A stretch of DNA of 64,000 nt from Algoriphagus lacus (GTDB lineage Bacteria > Bacteroidota > Bacteroidia > Cytophagales > Cyclobacteriaceae). The notes under the pieces are model-generated. The model ran no database searches, was not told the origin of the DNA, and saw only the letters and a list, made by a program, of their open reading frames with translations. The number at the start of each line of letters is the position of its first letter. Positions within the stretch are counted from its first letter, which is position 1. Below, piece by piece: positions 17,796-25,592 of the stretch. Made by a program: the position numbers and the translations under genes. The DNA is taken from NCBI RefSeq assembly GCF_003583985.1, contig NZ_QXML01000002.1, positions 1 to 64,000 of the forward strand, in the 5' to 3' direction.

Positions 17796-18506
17796 ATGGC
17801 TCAAGTCCTTGTCATTACTCCGGTTAAAAACTCCATTGAAACCACCCTGGATACGGCAAGAGCAATTGCTGATTCCGATATCCCGGTTCGGCATGTGATT
17901 TTCAATGATTTCAGTACCGCAGAAACCAAAGCTAAACTGGAGGATAACCGATCTAAAATTGGCTATGAACTGATCCACATTGAGGACCTCACCGATCATC
18001 CCTCACCCAACTACAAGCTGGTTTTGCAACTGTCGCAAAAGATGGCTTTGGAAGCAGGATTGCCGCTTTTGGTAGTCGAATCGGATGTGGTGATCAAGCC
18101 CGACACGATCTCAAGACTGCTTTCCAGCCGAAGCAAAAGCGCAAAGCTCGGATTGGTAGGTTCTGTCACCGTAGATGAAGCAGGGGTGGTTAATTTCCCA
18201 TATTTGAAATTTAAGGGAGTAAAGGACCCAATCATTTATACCCAACGCAGCCTGAGTTTTTGCTGTACGTTGTTCTCCTTGGATTTTTTGAAAAGCTATG
18301 ATTTTACAGGACTTGATGAAGCCAAGGATTGGTACGACACGTTTATCTCCAAAAAATCCATTGAGCTGGGATTTGAAAATGTTGTCCTGATGAATGCGCC
18401 GGTATGGCACAGACCACACGCAAGTCGTCCTTGGAAGCAGCTCAAATACACCAACCCGATCAAGTATTATTTTTTAAAGTTCTGGAAGGGGTTGGATAAG
18501 ATTTGA
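17796..18506 (+). CDS. GT-A fold glycosyltransferase-like protein (GT2 superfamily)
   Basis: A 236-residue cytoplasmic protein. It begins with the nucleotide-binding strand pattern of GT2 enzymes (VLVITPVKNSIETTLDTARA, then HVIFNDFST) and has a DxD-like acidic pair in VVESDVVIKPD at about residues 90-100. A late LDEAKDWYDTFISKKSIELGF plus VWHRPH resembles the acceptor-side ED and His motifs. Donor and acceptor are unknown. It is convergent with a second GT2 gene; their stop codons abut within a TGATCA palindrome. Confidence 0.75.
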   Translation: MAQVLVITPVKNSIETTLDTARAIADSDIPVRHVIFNDFSTAETKAKLEDNRSKIGYELIHIEDLTDHPSPNYKLVLQLSQKMALEAGLPLLVVESDVVIKPDTISRLLSSRSKSAKLGLVGSVTVDEAGVVNFPYLKFKGVKDPIIYTQRSLSFCCTLFSLDFLKSYDFTGLDEAKDWYDTFISKKSIELGFENVVLMNAPVWHRPHASRPWKQLKYTNPIKYYFLKFWKGLDKI

Positions 18507-19286
18507 TCAGAGTTTTCCCAACAACCTGAGCAGCGTGTTGTAAGGTTTGGACCAAGTGCGCTGGAAGCGTAATGGACCTTTGAGTTCCCTTTCAAAAAAA
18601 TCACCATGTTTTGCATTGAGGTAGGCAATGCGCTCCCGCTTTTTCTGATTGGTGCCGGTTTTCTTGCGTTTACTGCCGGGAGTGAGACGATAAAAGAATC
18701 CCACAAAGGGGAGTTGGACCACTTCGCCTCCGTTTTTCAGCATTTTGATCCAAAATTCCCAGTCCTCTCGGCCCATCTTCATGTCTTCCGAAAAACCACC
18801 AACCTCTTCCCAATCCATTTTTCGAAATAGGGCGGCTACAAAAATCATATTGTCTTTAGCCAACTGATTCCTGCTGAAGGGTTTGAGCTTCCAGGGCTTT
18901 TGTCTTTGCTCGTCAAACTTGACTGCTTGACAATAGACGACCTTCACTTCCGGGTTGGTTTTGACAACTTGGATCGCTTCTGAAATGTAATTTTCCGAAA
19001 TCAAATCGTCACCGTCCAAAGGAAGGATGTATTTCCCTTTCGCTTCAGAGATTCCTTTATTCCTTGCCGAAGCAACACCTGAATTTTTTTGATCAATAAC
19101 CCGAATCAGCTCATTTTCAGCGCTTAATTTTTGGGCAAGAGCCAGAGAATTATCCTTGGATCCGTCATTAACGATCAGGATTTCTAAGGGTCGGTAATCG
19201 GAAGCGAGAGCGGATTGCACCGTTTGTTCCAAGTATTGAGCCTGGTTGTAGCAAGGGATGACGATTGAAACTAGCTCGGATTCCAT
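18507..19286 (-). CDS. Family 2 glycosyltransferase
   Basis: A 259-residue classic GT2 enzyme: N-terminal SIVIPCYNQAQYLEQTVQS, the NDGSKDNSL turn, the DxD-type motif in LPLDGDDLISENYI (about residues 90-100) and the acceptor motif GREDWEFWIKML. No membrane segment is seen. It probably adds sugars to cell-surface glycans or lipids. It lies opposite the other GT-like gene rather than in a polysaccharide locus, so the pathway is not evident. Confidence 0.9.
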   Translation of the reverse strand: MESELVSIVIPCYNQAQYLEQTVQSALASDYRPLEILIVNDGSKDNSLALAQKLSAENELIRVIDQKNSGVASARNKGISEAKGKYILPLDGDDLISENYISEAIQVVKTNPEVKVVYCQAVKFDEQRQKPWKLKPFSRNQLAKDNMIFVAALFRKMDWEEVGGFSEDMKMGREDWEFWIKMLKNGGEVVQLPFVGFFYRLTPGSKRKKTGTNQKKRERIAYLNAKHGDFFERELKGPLRFQRTWSKPYNTLLRLLGKL

Positions 19287-19386
19287 TTGGGAGAGGTGCC
19301 TTTACTGCAAGTTTACTAAGATTTTATTTCTGTTTAGTTGGATCGGAATTTTTCAATATTCTCTTCTCAGGCTAATTCAGACTCGA

Positions 19387-19417
19387 TTTGTATCTGTAAA
19401 ATCCAAACATAAATTTG
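19387..19417 (+). promoter_or_regulatory. Consensus Bacteroidota promoter
   Basis: TTTG (19387-19390), exactly 19 nt, then TAAATTTG (19410-19417): a full match to both -33 and -7 elements. Transcription would start near 19424. The first gene on this strand starts only at 19587, and a terminator-like hairpin intervenes at 19533-19563. Confidence 0.65.
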
Positions 19418-19423
19418 TTTTAT

Positions 19424-19563
19424 TTCATACATGTTTTTATTTTTAACCGGTGATTAACAACTTTTCTCTAAAATGCTTTTTCAAAAATGAGATTCGAAAG
19501 GGTCCATTTTTCGACCTTAGATAGTTTTGAAGGAGCCTCGGCGATTGTCGAGGTTCTTTTTTA
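19424..19563 (+). ncRNA. Candidate small RNA or attenuator leader
   Basis: This roughly 140-nt interval runs from the predicted start of the consensus promoter to an intrinsic terminator and holds no ORF longer than eight codons. It could be an independent small RNA or a leader that attenuates the DUF4421 gene at 19587. No known riboswitch motif was recognised. The boundaries are inferred from the promoter and terminator positions only. Confidence 0.4.
19533..19563 (+). terminator. Intrinsic terminator upstream of the DUF4421 gene
   Basis: An eight-base stem (gagcctcg 19533-19540 with cgaggttc 19549-19556, one G-U) with an eight-base loop, followed by T6. It lies 24 bp before the start at 19587 and after no complete gene on this strand, hence a small-RNA end or attenuator. 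Confidence 0.7.
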
Positions 19564-19586
19564 TATTGTGTGAAGTATATGTCTTT

Positions 19587-20597
19587 ATGAGCTTAAAGTG
19601 GTGCGCCTCCCTTATTTTTTTTCTGGTCTTCTTACCAGGTTTACTGAAAGCACAGTCAAAAGGTATCGACACTACTTACATCGAGGAGCAACCTGAAAAA
19701 ATGATTTTGAGGTATTATTTCTCCAGAAAATATACCGAACTCAATTACAGCGATCTGCTGGGTGTCTATGAACCCAACAGCGGGTTAAACATGGGGGTGG
19801 GTTTTACTTTTCAAAAATTCACTTTAAACATCGCCGTTCCTTTCTCATTTATAAATCCGGATAGGCAAGAAGAATGGCCAAGATTTCTGGACCTTCAATC
19901 TCACATTTATCCGAATAATTGGATTATTGACTTGTTTGGGCAGTTCTATAACGGATATATAATCAAGGATTATTACGGGACAGGGGAGGATTACCTTCGG
20001 AGAGACATCCGAACTGTCAAACTTGGGATAAGTGCGAGCTATTTGTTCAATGGAGAAAAAATGTCCTTTGAGGCAGCTTTTCATCAAACAGCCATCCAGA
20101 AGAAATCAGCGTTTTCACCCATGGCAGGATTTGAGGCTTACCGTGTCAGAATCAGTGGGGACGAATTGATACTTCCAGAGGAAAATGGTCCGATTCCAGG
20201 AAATTACACCCGTGCGGATTATTACCAGGTAGGGCCTAGTGCAGGTGTTGCAGGGACTTTGGTTTTTGGGAAAGGATTTTTTCTCACCGGCGCTGCATCC
20301 GGAAATTTGGGTCTTGGGTTTTCAAAGGCAGACCAGAACAAAGAAACCCGAAACGTCGAGTTAATGACCGGATATTTTTTGAGAGGTTTTGCAGGATACA
20401 ATGGGAATCGGATTTCCATCAACGGAAGTTATGTGTACAAAAATCTGGCGCTTACTAAGCAGCAGGATATTTCTCCCTCTGCCAACACGGGAAATTTCCG
20501 AATCAATTTGGTGTATAAAATCACCCCCTCAAAGAAATTTACTGACACCTATTCCAAATTCAACATCGTAAAACTCCTCGATAAGATTAAGGGATAA
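19587..20597 (+). CDS. Outer-membrane beta-barrel-like protein, DUF4421 type
   Basis: A 336-residue exported protein. The start at 19587 gives a good signal peptide (SLKWCASLIFFLVFLPGLL, cut after LKAQ). An earlier in-frame ATG at 19527 would run the coding region through the terminator hairpin and is disfavoured. The body is rich in alternating aromatic strands (MNVGVGFTFQKFTLNIAVPF-like stretches, ISINGSYVYKNLAL), as in DUF4421 proteins, which look like 12-14-strand barrels. Function is unknown. Confidence 0.7.
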   Translation: MSLKWCASLIFFLVFLPGLLKAQSKGIDTTYIEEQPEKMILRYYFSRKYTELNYSDLLGVYEPNSGLNMGVGFTFQKFTLNIAVPFSFINPDRQEEWPRFLDLQSHIYPNNWIIDLFGQFYNGYIIKDYYGTGEDYLRRDIRTVKLGISASYLFNGEKMSFEAAFHQTAIQKKSAFSPMAGFEAYRVRISGDELILPEENGPIPGNYTRADYYQVGPSAGVAGTLVFGKGFFLTGAASGNLGLGFSKADQNKETRNVELMTGYFLRGFAGYNGNRISINGSYVYKNLALTKQQDISPSANTGNFRINLVYKITPSKKFTDTYSKFNIVKLLDKIKG

Positions 20598-20625
20598 CCT
20601 CCGGTTCCGGTCTGTATTTTATTTT

Positions 20626-20633
20626 TAGCTTTG
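20626..20633 (+). promoter_or_regulatory. Promoter -7 element of the ALDH gene
   Basis: TAGCTTTG matches TAnnTTTG, 24 bp before the ATG at 20658. A TTG at 20631, in frame with the gene, overlaps this element and so is unlikely to be the start. Confidence 0.5.
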
Positions 20634-20657
20634 GACTTCAGTAACTCCTATAATCCC

Positions 20658-22202
20658 ATGACAGACGAATTTGGAATCCTTGAATCACTGCAAAAAATTG
20701 GTGTAAAGACCGAAAATCTCGGTTCTTCAACCGGGTTAAACTGGTTGGATTCAGGGGAATCCTACCTTTCTTCTTTTTCCCCTGCAGATGGAAAGCTCAT
20801 TGCAAAAGTCCAATTGGCCAACTCCGATACCTACGAGGCCATCATTGCACAGGCCCATGTGGCTTTTGAAAGGTGGAGAACCGTCCCTGCCCCTCAGCGA
20901 GGCGAAATTGTAAGGGAAATTGGAAATGCCCTCCGTGAGGTCAAGGCTGATTTGGGAAAACTCGTTTCGTACGAAATGGGCAAATCCTATCAGGAGGGTC
21001 TAGGGGAAGTACAGGAAATGATTGACATCTGTGATTTTGCAGTTGGACTGTCCAGGCAATTGTATGGTCTTACCATGCATTCCGAGCGTCCCGGTCACCG
21101 GATGTATGAGCAATGGCATCCTTTGGGTATCGTTGGGATTATTTCTGCTTTTAATTTCCCCGTTGCAGTGTGGTCTTGGAATGCTGCACTGGCTTGGGTT
21201 TGCGGAGATGTTTGTGTTTGGAAGCCTTCGGAAAAAGCTCCCCTATCAGGTATTGCCAGTCAGCATATTGTAGGTGAAATTTTTGCCAAGCATGGAATGC
21301 CGGAAGGTATTTCCAATTTGATCATCGGCGATTATCGGGTTGGAGAACTGATGTCCCATGATTCCAGAGTTCCTTTGGTTTCCGCCACTGGTTCTACCCG
21401 GATGGGAAAACTGGTTGGAAAAGCAGTAGGCGAAAGACTCGGTAGATCGCTGTTGGAGTTGGGTGGAAATAATGCCATCATCATTACCGAAAACGCAGAC
21501 TTGGACATAGCTATTCGAGGGGCACTTTTTGGAGCAGTAGGTACTGCAGGACAACGCTGCACAACTACGAGACGCTTGATCATTCAGGAGAATGTTTACG
21601 AAGAAGTCAAATCTAGATTGGCTGCGGCCTATACCAAACTTGTCATTGGAAATCCGCTGGACGAGAAAAATCACGTCGGACCGTTGATCGACCAGGATGC
21701 AGTCAAAAATTACCTTGCTGCCATCGAGAAGGTAAAAGCTGAAGGAGGAAAAGCAGTAGTGGAAGGTGGAGTGCTTACCGGGAGTGGATTTGAATCCGGC
21801 TGCTATGTGAAGCCAGCGATCTATGAAGCGGAAAACCATTTTGAAATCGTCCAGCATGAGACATTTGCTCCGATTCTTTACCTGATCAAGTACAAAACTT
21901 TGGCTGAGGCCATTGCCTTGCAAAACGGCGTGCCTCAGGGACTTTCTTCCGCCATCATGACGACCAATATGCGGGAAGCGGAAGCTTTCCTGTCAGCGGC
22001 TGGCTCGGACTGCGGTATCGCCAATGTCAATATTGGGACATCAGGAGCCGAAATCGGAGGGGCATTTGGAGGTGAAAAGGAAACCGGTGGAGGCCGAGAA
22101 TCCGGTTCAGATTCTTGGAAAGCTTACATGAGAAGGCAGACGAATACGATCAATTACTCGACCTCCTTGCCTTTGGCTCAAGGCATCAAGTTTGACATCT
22201 GA
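20658..22202 (+). CDS. Aldehyde dehydrogenase, ALDH7-like (aminoadipate-semialdehyde type)
   Basis: A 514-residue NAD(P)-dependent aldehyde dehydrogenase. It has the GIISAFNFPVAVWSWN cofactor segment, the glutamate motif in LLELGGNNAII, the catalytic cysteine in GTAGQRCTTTRRL (Cys301) and the late GEKETGGGRESGSDSWKAY characteristic of ALDH7/antiquitin. ALDH7 enzymes oxidise L-aminoadipate semialdehyde in lysine breakdown, and betaine or other aldehydes. No lysine-degradation genes are nearby, so the substrate is inferred from family resemblance. It is monocistronic with a terminator at 22204. Confidence 0.9.
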   Translation: MTDEFGILESLQKIGVKTENLGSSTGLNWLDSGESYLSSFSPADGKLIAKVQLANSDTYEAIIAQAHVAFERWRTVPAPQRGEIVREIGNALREVKADLGKLVSYEMGKSYQEGLGEVQEMIDICDFAVGLSRQLYGLTMHSERPGHRMYEQWHPLGIVGIISAFNFPVAVWSWNAALAWVCGDVCVWKPSEKAPLSGIASQHIVGEIFAKHGMPEGISNLIIGDYRVGELMSHDSRVPLVSATGSTRMGKLVGKAVGERLGRSLLELGGNNAIIITENADLDIAIRGALFGAVGTAGQRCTTTRRLIIQENVYEEVKSRLAAAYTKLVIGNPLDEKNHVGPLIDQDAVKNYLAAIEKVKAEGGKAVVEGGVLTGSGFESGCYVKPAIYEAENHFEIVQHETFAPILYLIKYKTLAEAIALQNGVPQGLSSAIMTTNMREAEAFLSAAGSDCGIANVNIGTSGAEIGGAFGGEKETGGGRESGSDSWKAYMRRQTNTINYSTSLPLAQGIKFDI

Positions 22203-22203
22203 G

Positions 22204-22243
22204 CAAAAGCCCTTCGGAAAATAGACCTGAAGGGCTTTTTTAC
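22204..22243. terminator. Bidirectional terminator
   Basis: An eleven-base stem aaaagcccttc (22205-22215) with gaagggctttt (22229-22239), a 13-base loop and a T-run on the plus side. It closes the ALDH gene and can end the minus-strand gene stopping at 22240. Confidence 0.85.
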
Positions 22244-22656
22244 TTCCTGCCTTTTAGTGGAATAGTAAGAGTCAGACTGGGTATTCCCGGAGGTCCGACA
22301 TAGGTTTCTTTAGGTAGATCAATAGGCGTGATTCCCAAAGTAAGCTCCTCAGCACGGTCTTGGTTAGAGGAAGAAATAACCCACATTACGAGACCGCCCA
22401 CCATCGAGCCTACCCCTAAAAAAAATAAACCAGCCCCCAAGTCCTCACTACTTGAATCTGGATTAGAAGAAAAGGCCAACATGCCTCCTCCAATTGCTGT
22501 CGCCAAACCTCCACCTAAAAGAATGAAGCCTGTTTTTTTCTGTCTCTTGCTTTTTTCCATCAGCTCAGATTTGGTTACGACTGATTCCGAAACTTGACCA
22601 AAGGCTTGCAATGTCAAGCAAGTGATTACGGATACAAGAATGAGTGCCTTTTTCAT
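22240..22656 (-). CDS. Small exported two-helix protein, family member A
   Basis: The protein has 138 residues with a signal peptide (ALILVSVITCLTLQAFGQ). It then has a polar linker ending in SKRQKKTGFILLGGG, a first glycine-rich hydrophobic segment, a short Ser/Asp loop, a second segment (GAGLFFLGVGSMVGGLVMWV), a polar stretch and a C-terminal beta-like IPSLTLTIPL. Three more genes here share this architecture (22681, 26935, 27345). I do not recognise the family. It lies 24 bp after member B on the same strand, so A and B form an operon. An inner-membrane hairpin or a small outer-membrane-associated protein are both possible. Confidence 0.8.
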   Translation of the reverse strand: MKKALILVSVITCLTLQAFGQVSESVVTKSELMEKSKRQKKTGFILLGGGLATAIGGGMLAFSSNPDSSSEDLGAGLFFLGVGSMVGGLVMWVISSSNQDRAEELTLGITPIDLPKETYVGPPGIPSLTLTIPLKGRK

Positions 22657-22680
22657 GGGTTCCCAGTTTATTTTGGTTTG

Positions 22681-23112
22681 TTAATTCAAAGGAATGGAAA
22701 GCTGCAATGCGGGGTAAGACTTAGGGCCATTGTGGGATTTTGGAGGAAGGTAGATGGGGGATGATTTGACACTGAGTTCCATTGCGCGTCTGGCTGTTTT
22801 TCCTGAATTGATCAGTACCGGTATACTGGCTATTGCTGAGCCAACCCCCAAAATGAATAGAATTCCACCGGTGCCGGCCAATGCGTCCTGTTGGGAACTG
22901 CATCCACCAAAAAGGCAAAAATTACTTGCAAACAAGGCGCCGCCTATGACTGCCGCTCCGACTCCACCGCCTAATAGGATGAAACCTGTTTTCTTTTGCT
23001 TCTTGCTCAGTTCAAGCAAGGTTTCTCTTTGGGATAAAGAATCTACTTCCTGACTTAAAACCGGATGAATCAATCCCAAACTAAGGATTAGCACAAGGAT
23101 CAATACTTTCAT
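22681..23112 (-). CDS. Small exported two-helix protein, family member B
   Basis: The 143-residue sister of member A: signal peptide (VLILVLILSLGLIHPVLSQ), SKKQKKTGFILLGGGVGAAV, a loop carrying two cysteines (NFCLFGGCSS), ILFILGVGSAIASIPVLI, then KTARRAMELSV and a terminal YPALQLSIPLN. The (S/A)-x-x-AR-x-A-x-x-LS segment and the final PxLxLxIPL are shared with members C and D. The cysteine pair is unique to B and could form a disulfide in the periplasm. It is first in the B-A pair. Confidence 0.8.
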   Translation of the reverse strand: MKVLILVLILSLGLIHPVLSQEVDSLSQRETLLELSKKQKKTGFILLGGGVGAAVIGGALFASNFCLFGGCSSQQDALAGTGGILFILGVGSAIASIPVLINSGKTARRAMELSVKSSPIYLPPKSHNGPKSYPALQLSIPLN

Positions 23113-23233
23113 GGTTGGAGGAGATTTATACTTTCTTTAGGTAAGTTAATTCGTTTGAATTCCTTGATTATCTCGGTAGGTCATGTAACTGGCTGATTTT
23201 CGTCATTTTAATTTTTTGGAGGCTTTGATTTTT

Positions 23234-23273
23234 TCAAAAAAAAGCTCCCGGAGACAGTCCCCCGAGAGCTTTG
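23234..23273 (-). terminator. Terminator of the PPK2 gene
   Basis: Read on the minus strand, an 11-base stem (aaagctctcgg/ccgggagcttt, one G-U) is followed by a T-run of eight. Confidence 0.85.
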
Positions 23274-23293
23274 AAAGATTCAGATTCAGCTGG

Positions 23294-24244
23294 TTATTTT
23301 TCCTCCAAAAGGGCACGTTTGATGTCCTGAAGCTCAGCCAGTTTTTCTTTACTGACTTTTGGATATTCGAGATCCATCTGATCCAATGCACTGATGATCG
23401 CAGAAGCCACCGCAATCCGTGCATAAGCTTTGTTGTCAGCAGGAATGACATACCAAGGAGACTCATCCGTTGAGGTATTTTTGATCATGTCCTCATAGGC
23501 TTCCATGTATTGATCCCAAAAGGCGCGCTCACGGGCATCGGCAGCGCTGAACTTCCAGTTTTTGGAAGGATCATCCACCCGCTCAATGAATCTCTTTTTT
23601 TGTTCGTCTTTGGAGACATTCAGGAAGATTTTAATCACAATCGTCCCGTTCCGGTGCATGTATTTTTCAAAGTTCCGAATGTCCTTGAATCGCTCTTCCC
23701 AGATGTCCTTGGTGATGAGTTTTTCAGGGAGTTTTTGACTGCTTAGGATTTGCTCATGGACACGGACCACCAAGACTTCTTCGTAGTAGGAGCGGTTGAA
23801 AATCCCGATTCTTCCGCGCTCAGGCAGGTGTTTTTTGCATCTCCAGAGGTAGTCATGATCCAGCTCTTCCGCGCTCGGTCCTTTGAATGAAGAAACCTGA
23901 CAACCCTGGGGATTGACTCCGGACATGACGTGTTTGATAGCCCCATCTTTGCCGGCTGCATCCATGGCCTGAAATATGACCAGCAATGACCAACGATCCT
24001 GGGCATAGAGAATATCCTGCAAGGCAGCCAGTGCCTCGACACCGGTCTCCAGTGCCTCTTTTACCATGGGCTTATCCTCGGGGCCCAGATTCATTTTGGG
24101 CTTGGTAGGATAATCTTTCAGTTTGAATTTTTTTCCATCACCTACGCAGTAGCGTTTGGCAAATTTCTTCGCCCGCTTAATCAGTTCTTTTTTACTCAGA
24201 TTTTTAAGTTCTGATATGTTTTCTTCTTGTTCGTGGTTTAGCAT
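23294..24244 (-). CDS. Polyphosphate kinase 2 family (polyphosphate:nucleotide phosphotransferase)
   Basis: A 316-residue PPK2-type P-loop kinase. Walker A lies in LVIFQAMDAAGKDGAIKHV. The lid and Walker B region includes VSSFKGPSAEELDHDYLWR and GRIGIFNRSYYEEVLVVRVH, both strong PPK2 signatures, followed by VIKIFLNVSKDEQKKRF. PPK2 enzymes phosphorylate AMP, ADP or GDP from polyphosphate; the nucleotide preference cannot be fixed from sequence. It is divergent from the phosphofructokinase gene with a 193-bp shared upstream region, a plausible energy-metabolism pairing. Confidence 0.92.
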   Translation of the reverse strand: MLNHEQEENISELKNLSKKELIKRAKKFAKRYCVGDGKKFKLKDYPTKPKMNLGPEDKPMVKEALETGVEALAALQDILYAQDRWSLLVIFQAMDAAGKDGAIKHVMSGVNPQGCQVSSFKGPSAEELDHDYLWRCKKHLPERGRIGIFNRSYYEEVLVVRVHEQILSSQKLPEKLITKDIWEERFKDIRNFEKYMHRNGTIVIKIFLNVSKDEQKKRFIERVDDPSKNWKFSAADARERAFWDQYMEAYEDMIKNTSTDESPWYVIPADNKAYARIAVASAIISALDQMDLEYPKVSKEKLAELQDIKRALLEEK

Positions 24245-24437
24245 GATGCCGGAATGTTTGTTTGAAAAATTATTTCTGTACGCGGCAATTCCAGATTCCT
24301 TTACCCTGAGGAAAGGTTCGGGATTTGTGGTTTTTTGAATAAATAAGTTAAGTAATTAACAGATAGAATTCCCTGTCAACTAGACTAAAATGAATAAAAG
24401 CTTAGCTTTAATTTCTTTTATAAACTTTTAAACAAGA

Positions 24438-25529
24438 ATGAAAAAAGTACTTGTCGCAACTGGAGGTGGAGATTGTCCCGGTTTGAATGCTGTGATCCGG
24501 GGAATTGTAAAGCGGGCTGCCCATGAGAAAGATTGGGAGGTATGGGGAAGCTTTGAAGCCCTCAACGGACTGATGGATGAACCCACCCGGCTGATCAAAC
24601 TCGATGAGCAAACGGTAGCCGGAATTCATGTCAGGGGTGGAACCATACTCGGCACCACCAACAAGGGAAATCCGATGAACTACCCGGAAAAGCAAGCGGA
24701 TGGAACGATAAAAACTGTTAACCGGATTCCTTGGCTGGTGGATCGTTTGAAATCCCATGGGTTTGATGCCGTGATCAATATTGGCGGTGATGGTTCCCAG
24801 GCGATTTCCCAGGCGATGTTTGAAGCAGGAATGCCTGTTGTTGGGGTGCCCAAAACCATCGACAATGATCTCAACTCGACGGATTTTACTTTTGGGTTTC
24901 AGACCGCAGTTCAGATTGCCACTGATTCATTTGATCGTCTGGTAACTACAGCAGCCAGCCATCAACGGGTCATGATCATGGAAGTGATGGGTCGAAATGC
25001 AGGTTGGATTGCGCTATATACCGCCATCGCTGGTGGTGCCGAAATTTGCCTGATCCCTGAGATTCCCTACGATTTGAATATCCTCATTGATCGGATCAAA
25101 GGCCGATACAATCAGGGAAGAGGTTTTGTGAATATTGTGATAGCTGAAGGAGCATTTGCCAAAGAGGGAAGTATCACATCGACTCAAGGGGAATTGGGAA
25201 GGCATGCTGTCCGATTGGGCGGAGTTTGCTTTACACTTAGTCAACAGCTGAAGGACGCAGGGGTGGAGGCAGATATCCGTGAAACGGTACTGGGGCATAC
25301 CCAGCGCGGAGGAACTCCGATAGCCTTTGACCGCGTGATTGCTTCTGTTTTTGGAGTAAAGGCGATGGAGTTGATCCTGGATGGGAAATTCGGGGAATTG
25401 GTTGTACTCAAAAACAACGACTACACCTCCGTTCCGATTGCCGAAGCAATCAGTGCATACAATTTCGTGGATCCAAAAGGGACTCTGGTTCAAGCTGCCA
25501 AAGGCCTTGGAATTTCCTTCGGAGATTAA
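24438..25529 (+). CDS. 6-phosphofructokinase (G/K substrate-signature type)
   Basis: A 363-residue group A phosphofructokinase with GGGDCPGLNAVIRG at the N-terminus, NIGGDGSQ (Asp118-Gly119) and GVPKTIDNDL (Lys139). Gly at the first diagnostic position is the ATP-dependent state, while Lys at the second is the state of pyrophosphate-dependent enzymes. Such mixed-signature enzymes (group III) have been reported as ATP-dependent in actinomycetes. It phosphorylates fructose 6-phosphate in glycolysis. The phosphoryl donor here is probably ATP but is not certain. It is divergent from the PPK2 gene. Confidence 0.92.
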   Translation: MKKVLVATGGGDCPGLNAVIRGIVKRAAHEKDWEVWGSFEALNGLMDEPTRLIKLDEQTVAGIHVRGGTILGTTNKGNPMNYPEKQADGTIKTVNRIPWLVDRLKSHGFDAVINIGGDGSQAISQAMFEAGMPVVGVPKTIDNDLNSTDFTFGFQTAVQIATDSFDRLVTTAASHQRVMIMEVMGRNAGWIALYTAIAGGAEICLIPEIPYDLNILIDRIKGRYNQGRGFVNIVIAEGAFAKEGSITSTQGELGRHAVRLGGVCFTLSQQLKDAGVEADIRETVLGHTQRGGTPIAFDRVIASVFGVKAMELILDGKFGELVVLKNNDYTSVPIAEAISAYNFVDPKGTLVQAAKGLGISFGD

Positions 25530-25592
25530 GCTGATTCCTAGTTCTAGTTAAAATTAACCAAAGGAGTTACCACATCGATAATTAAAACCCAC

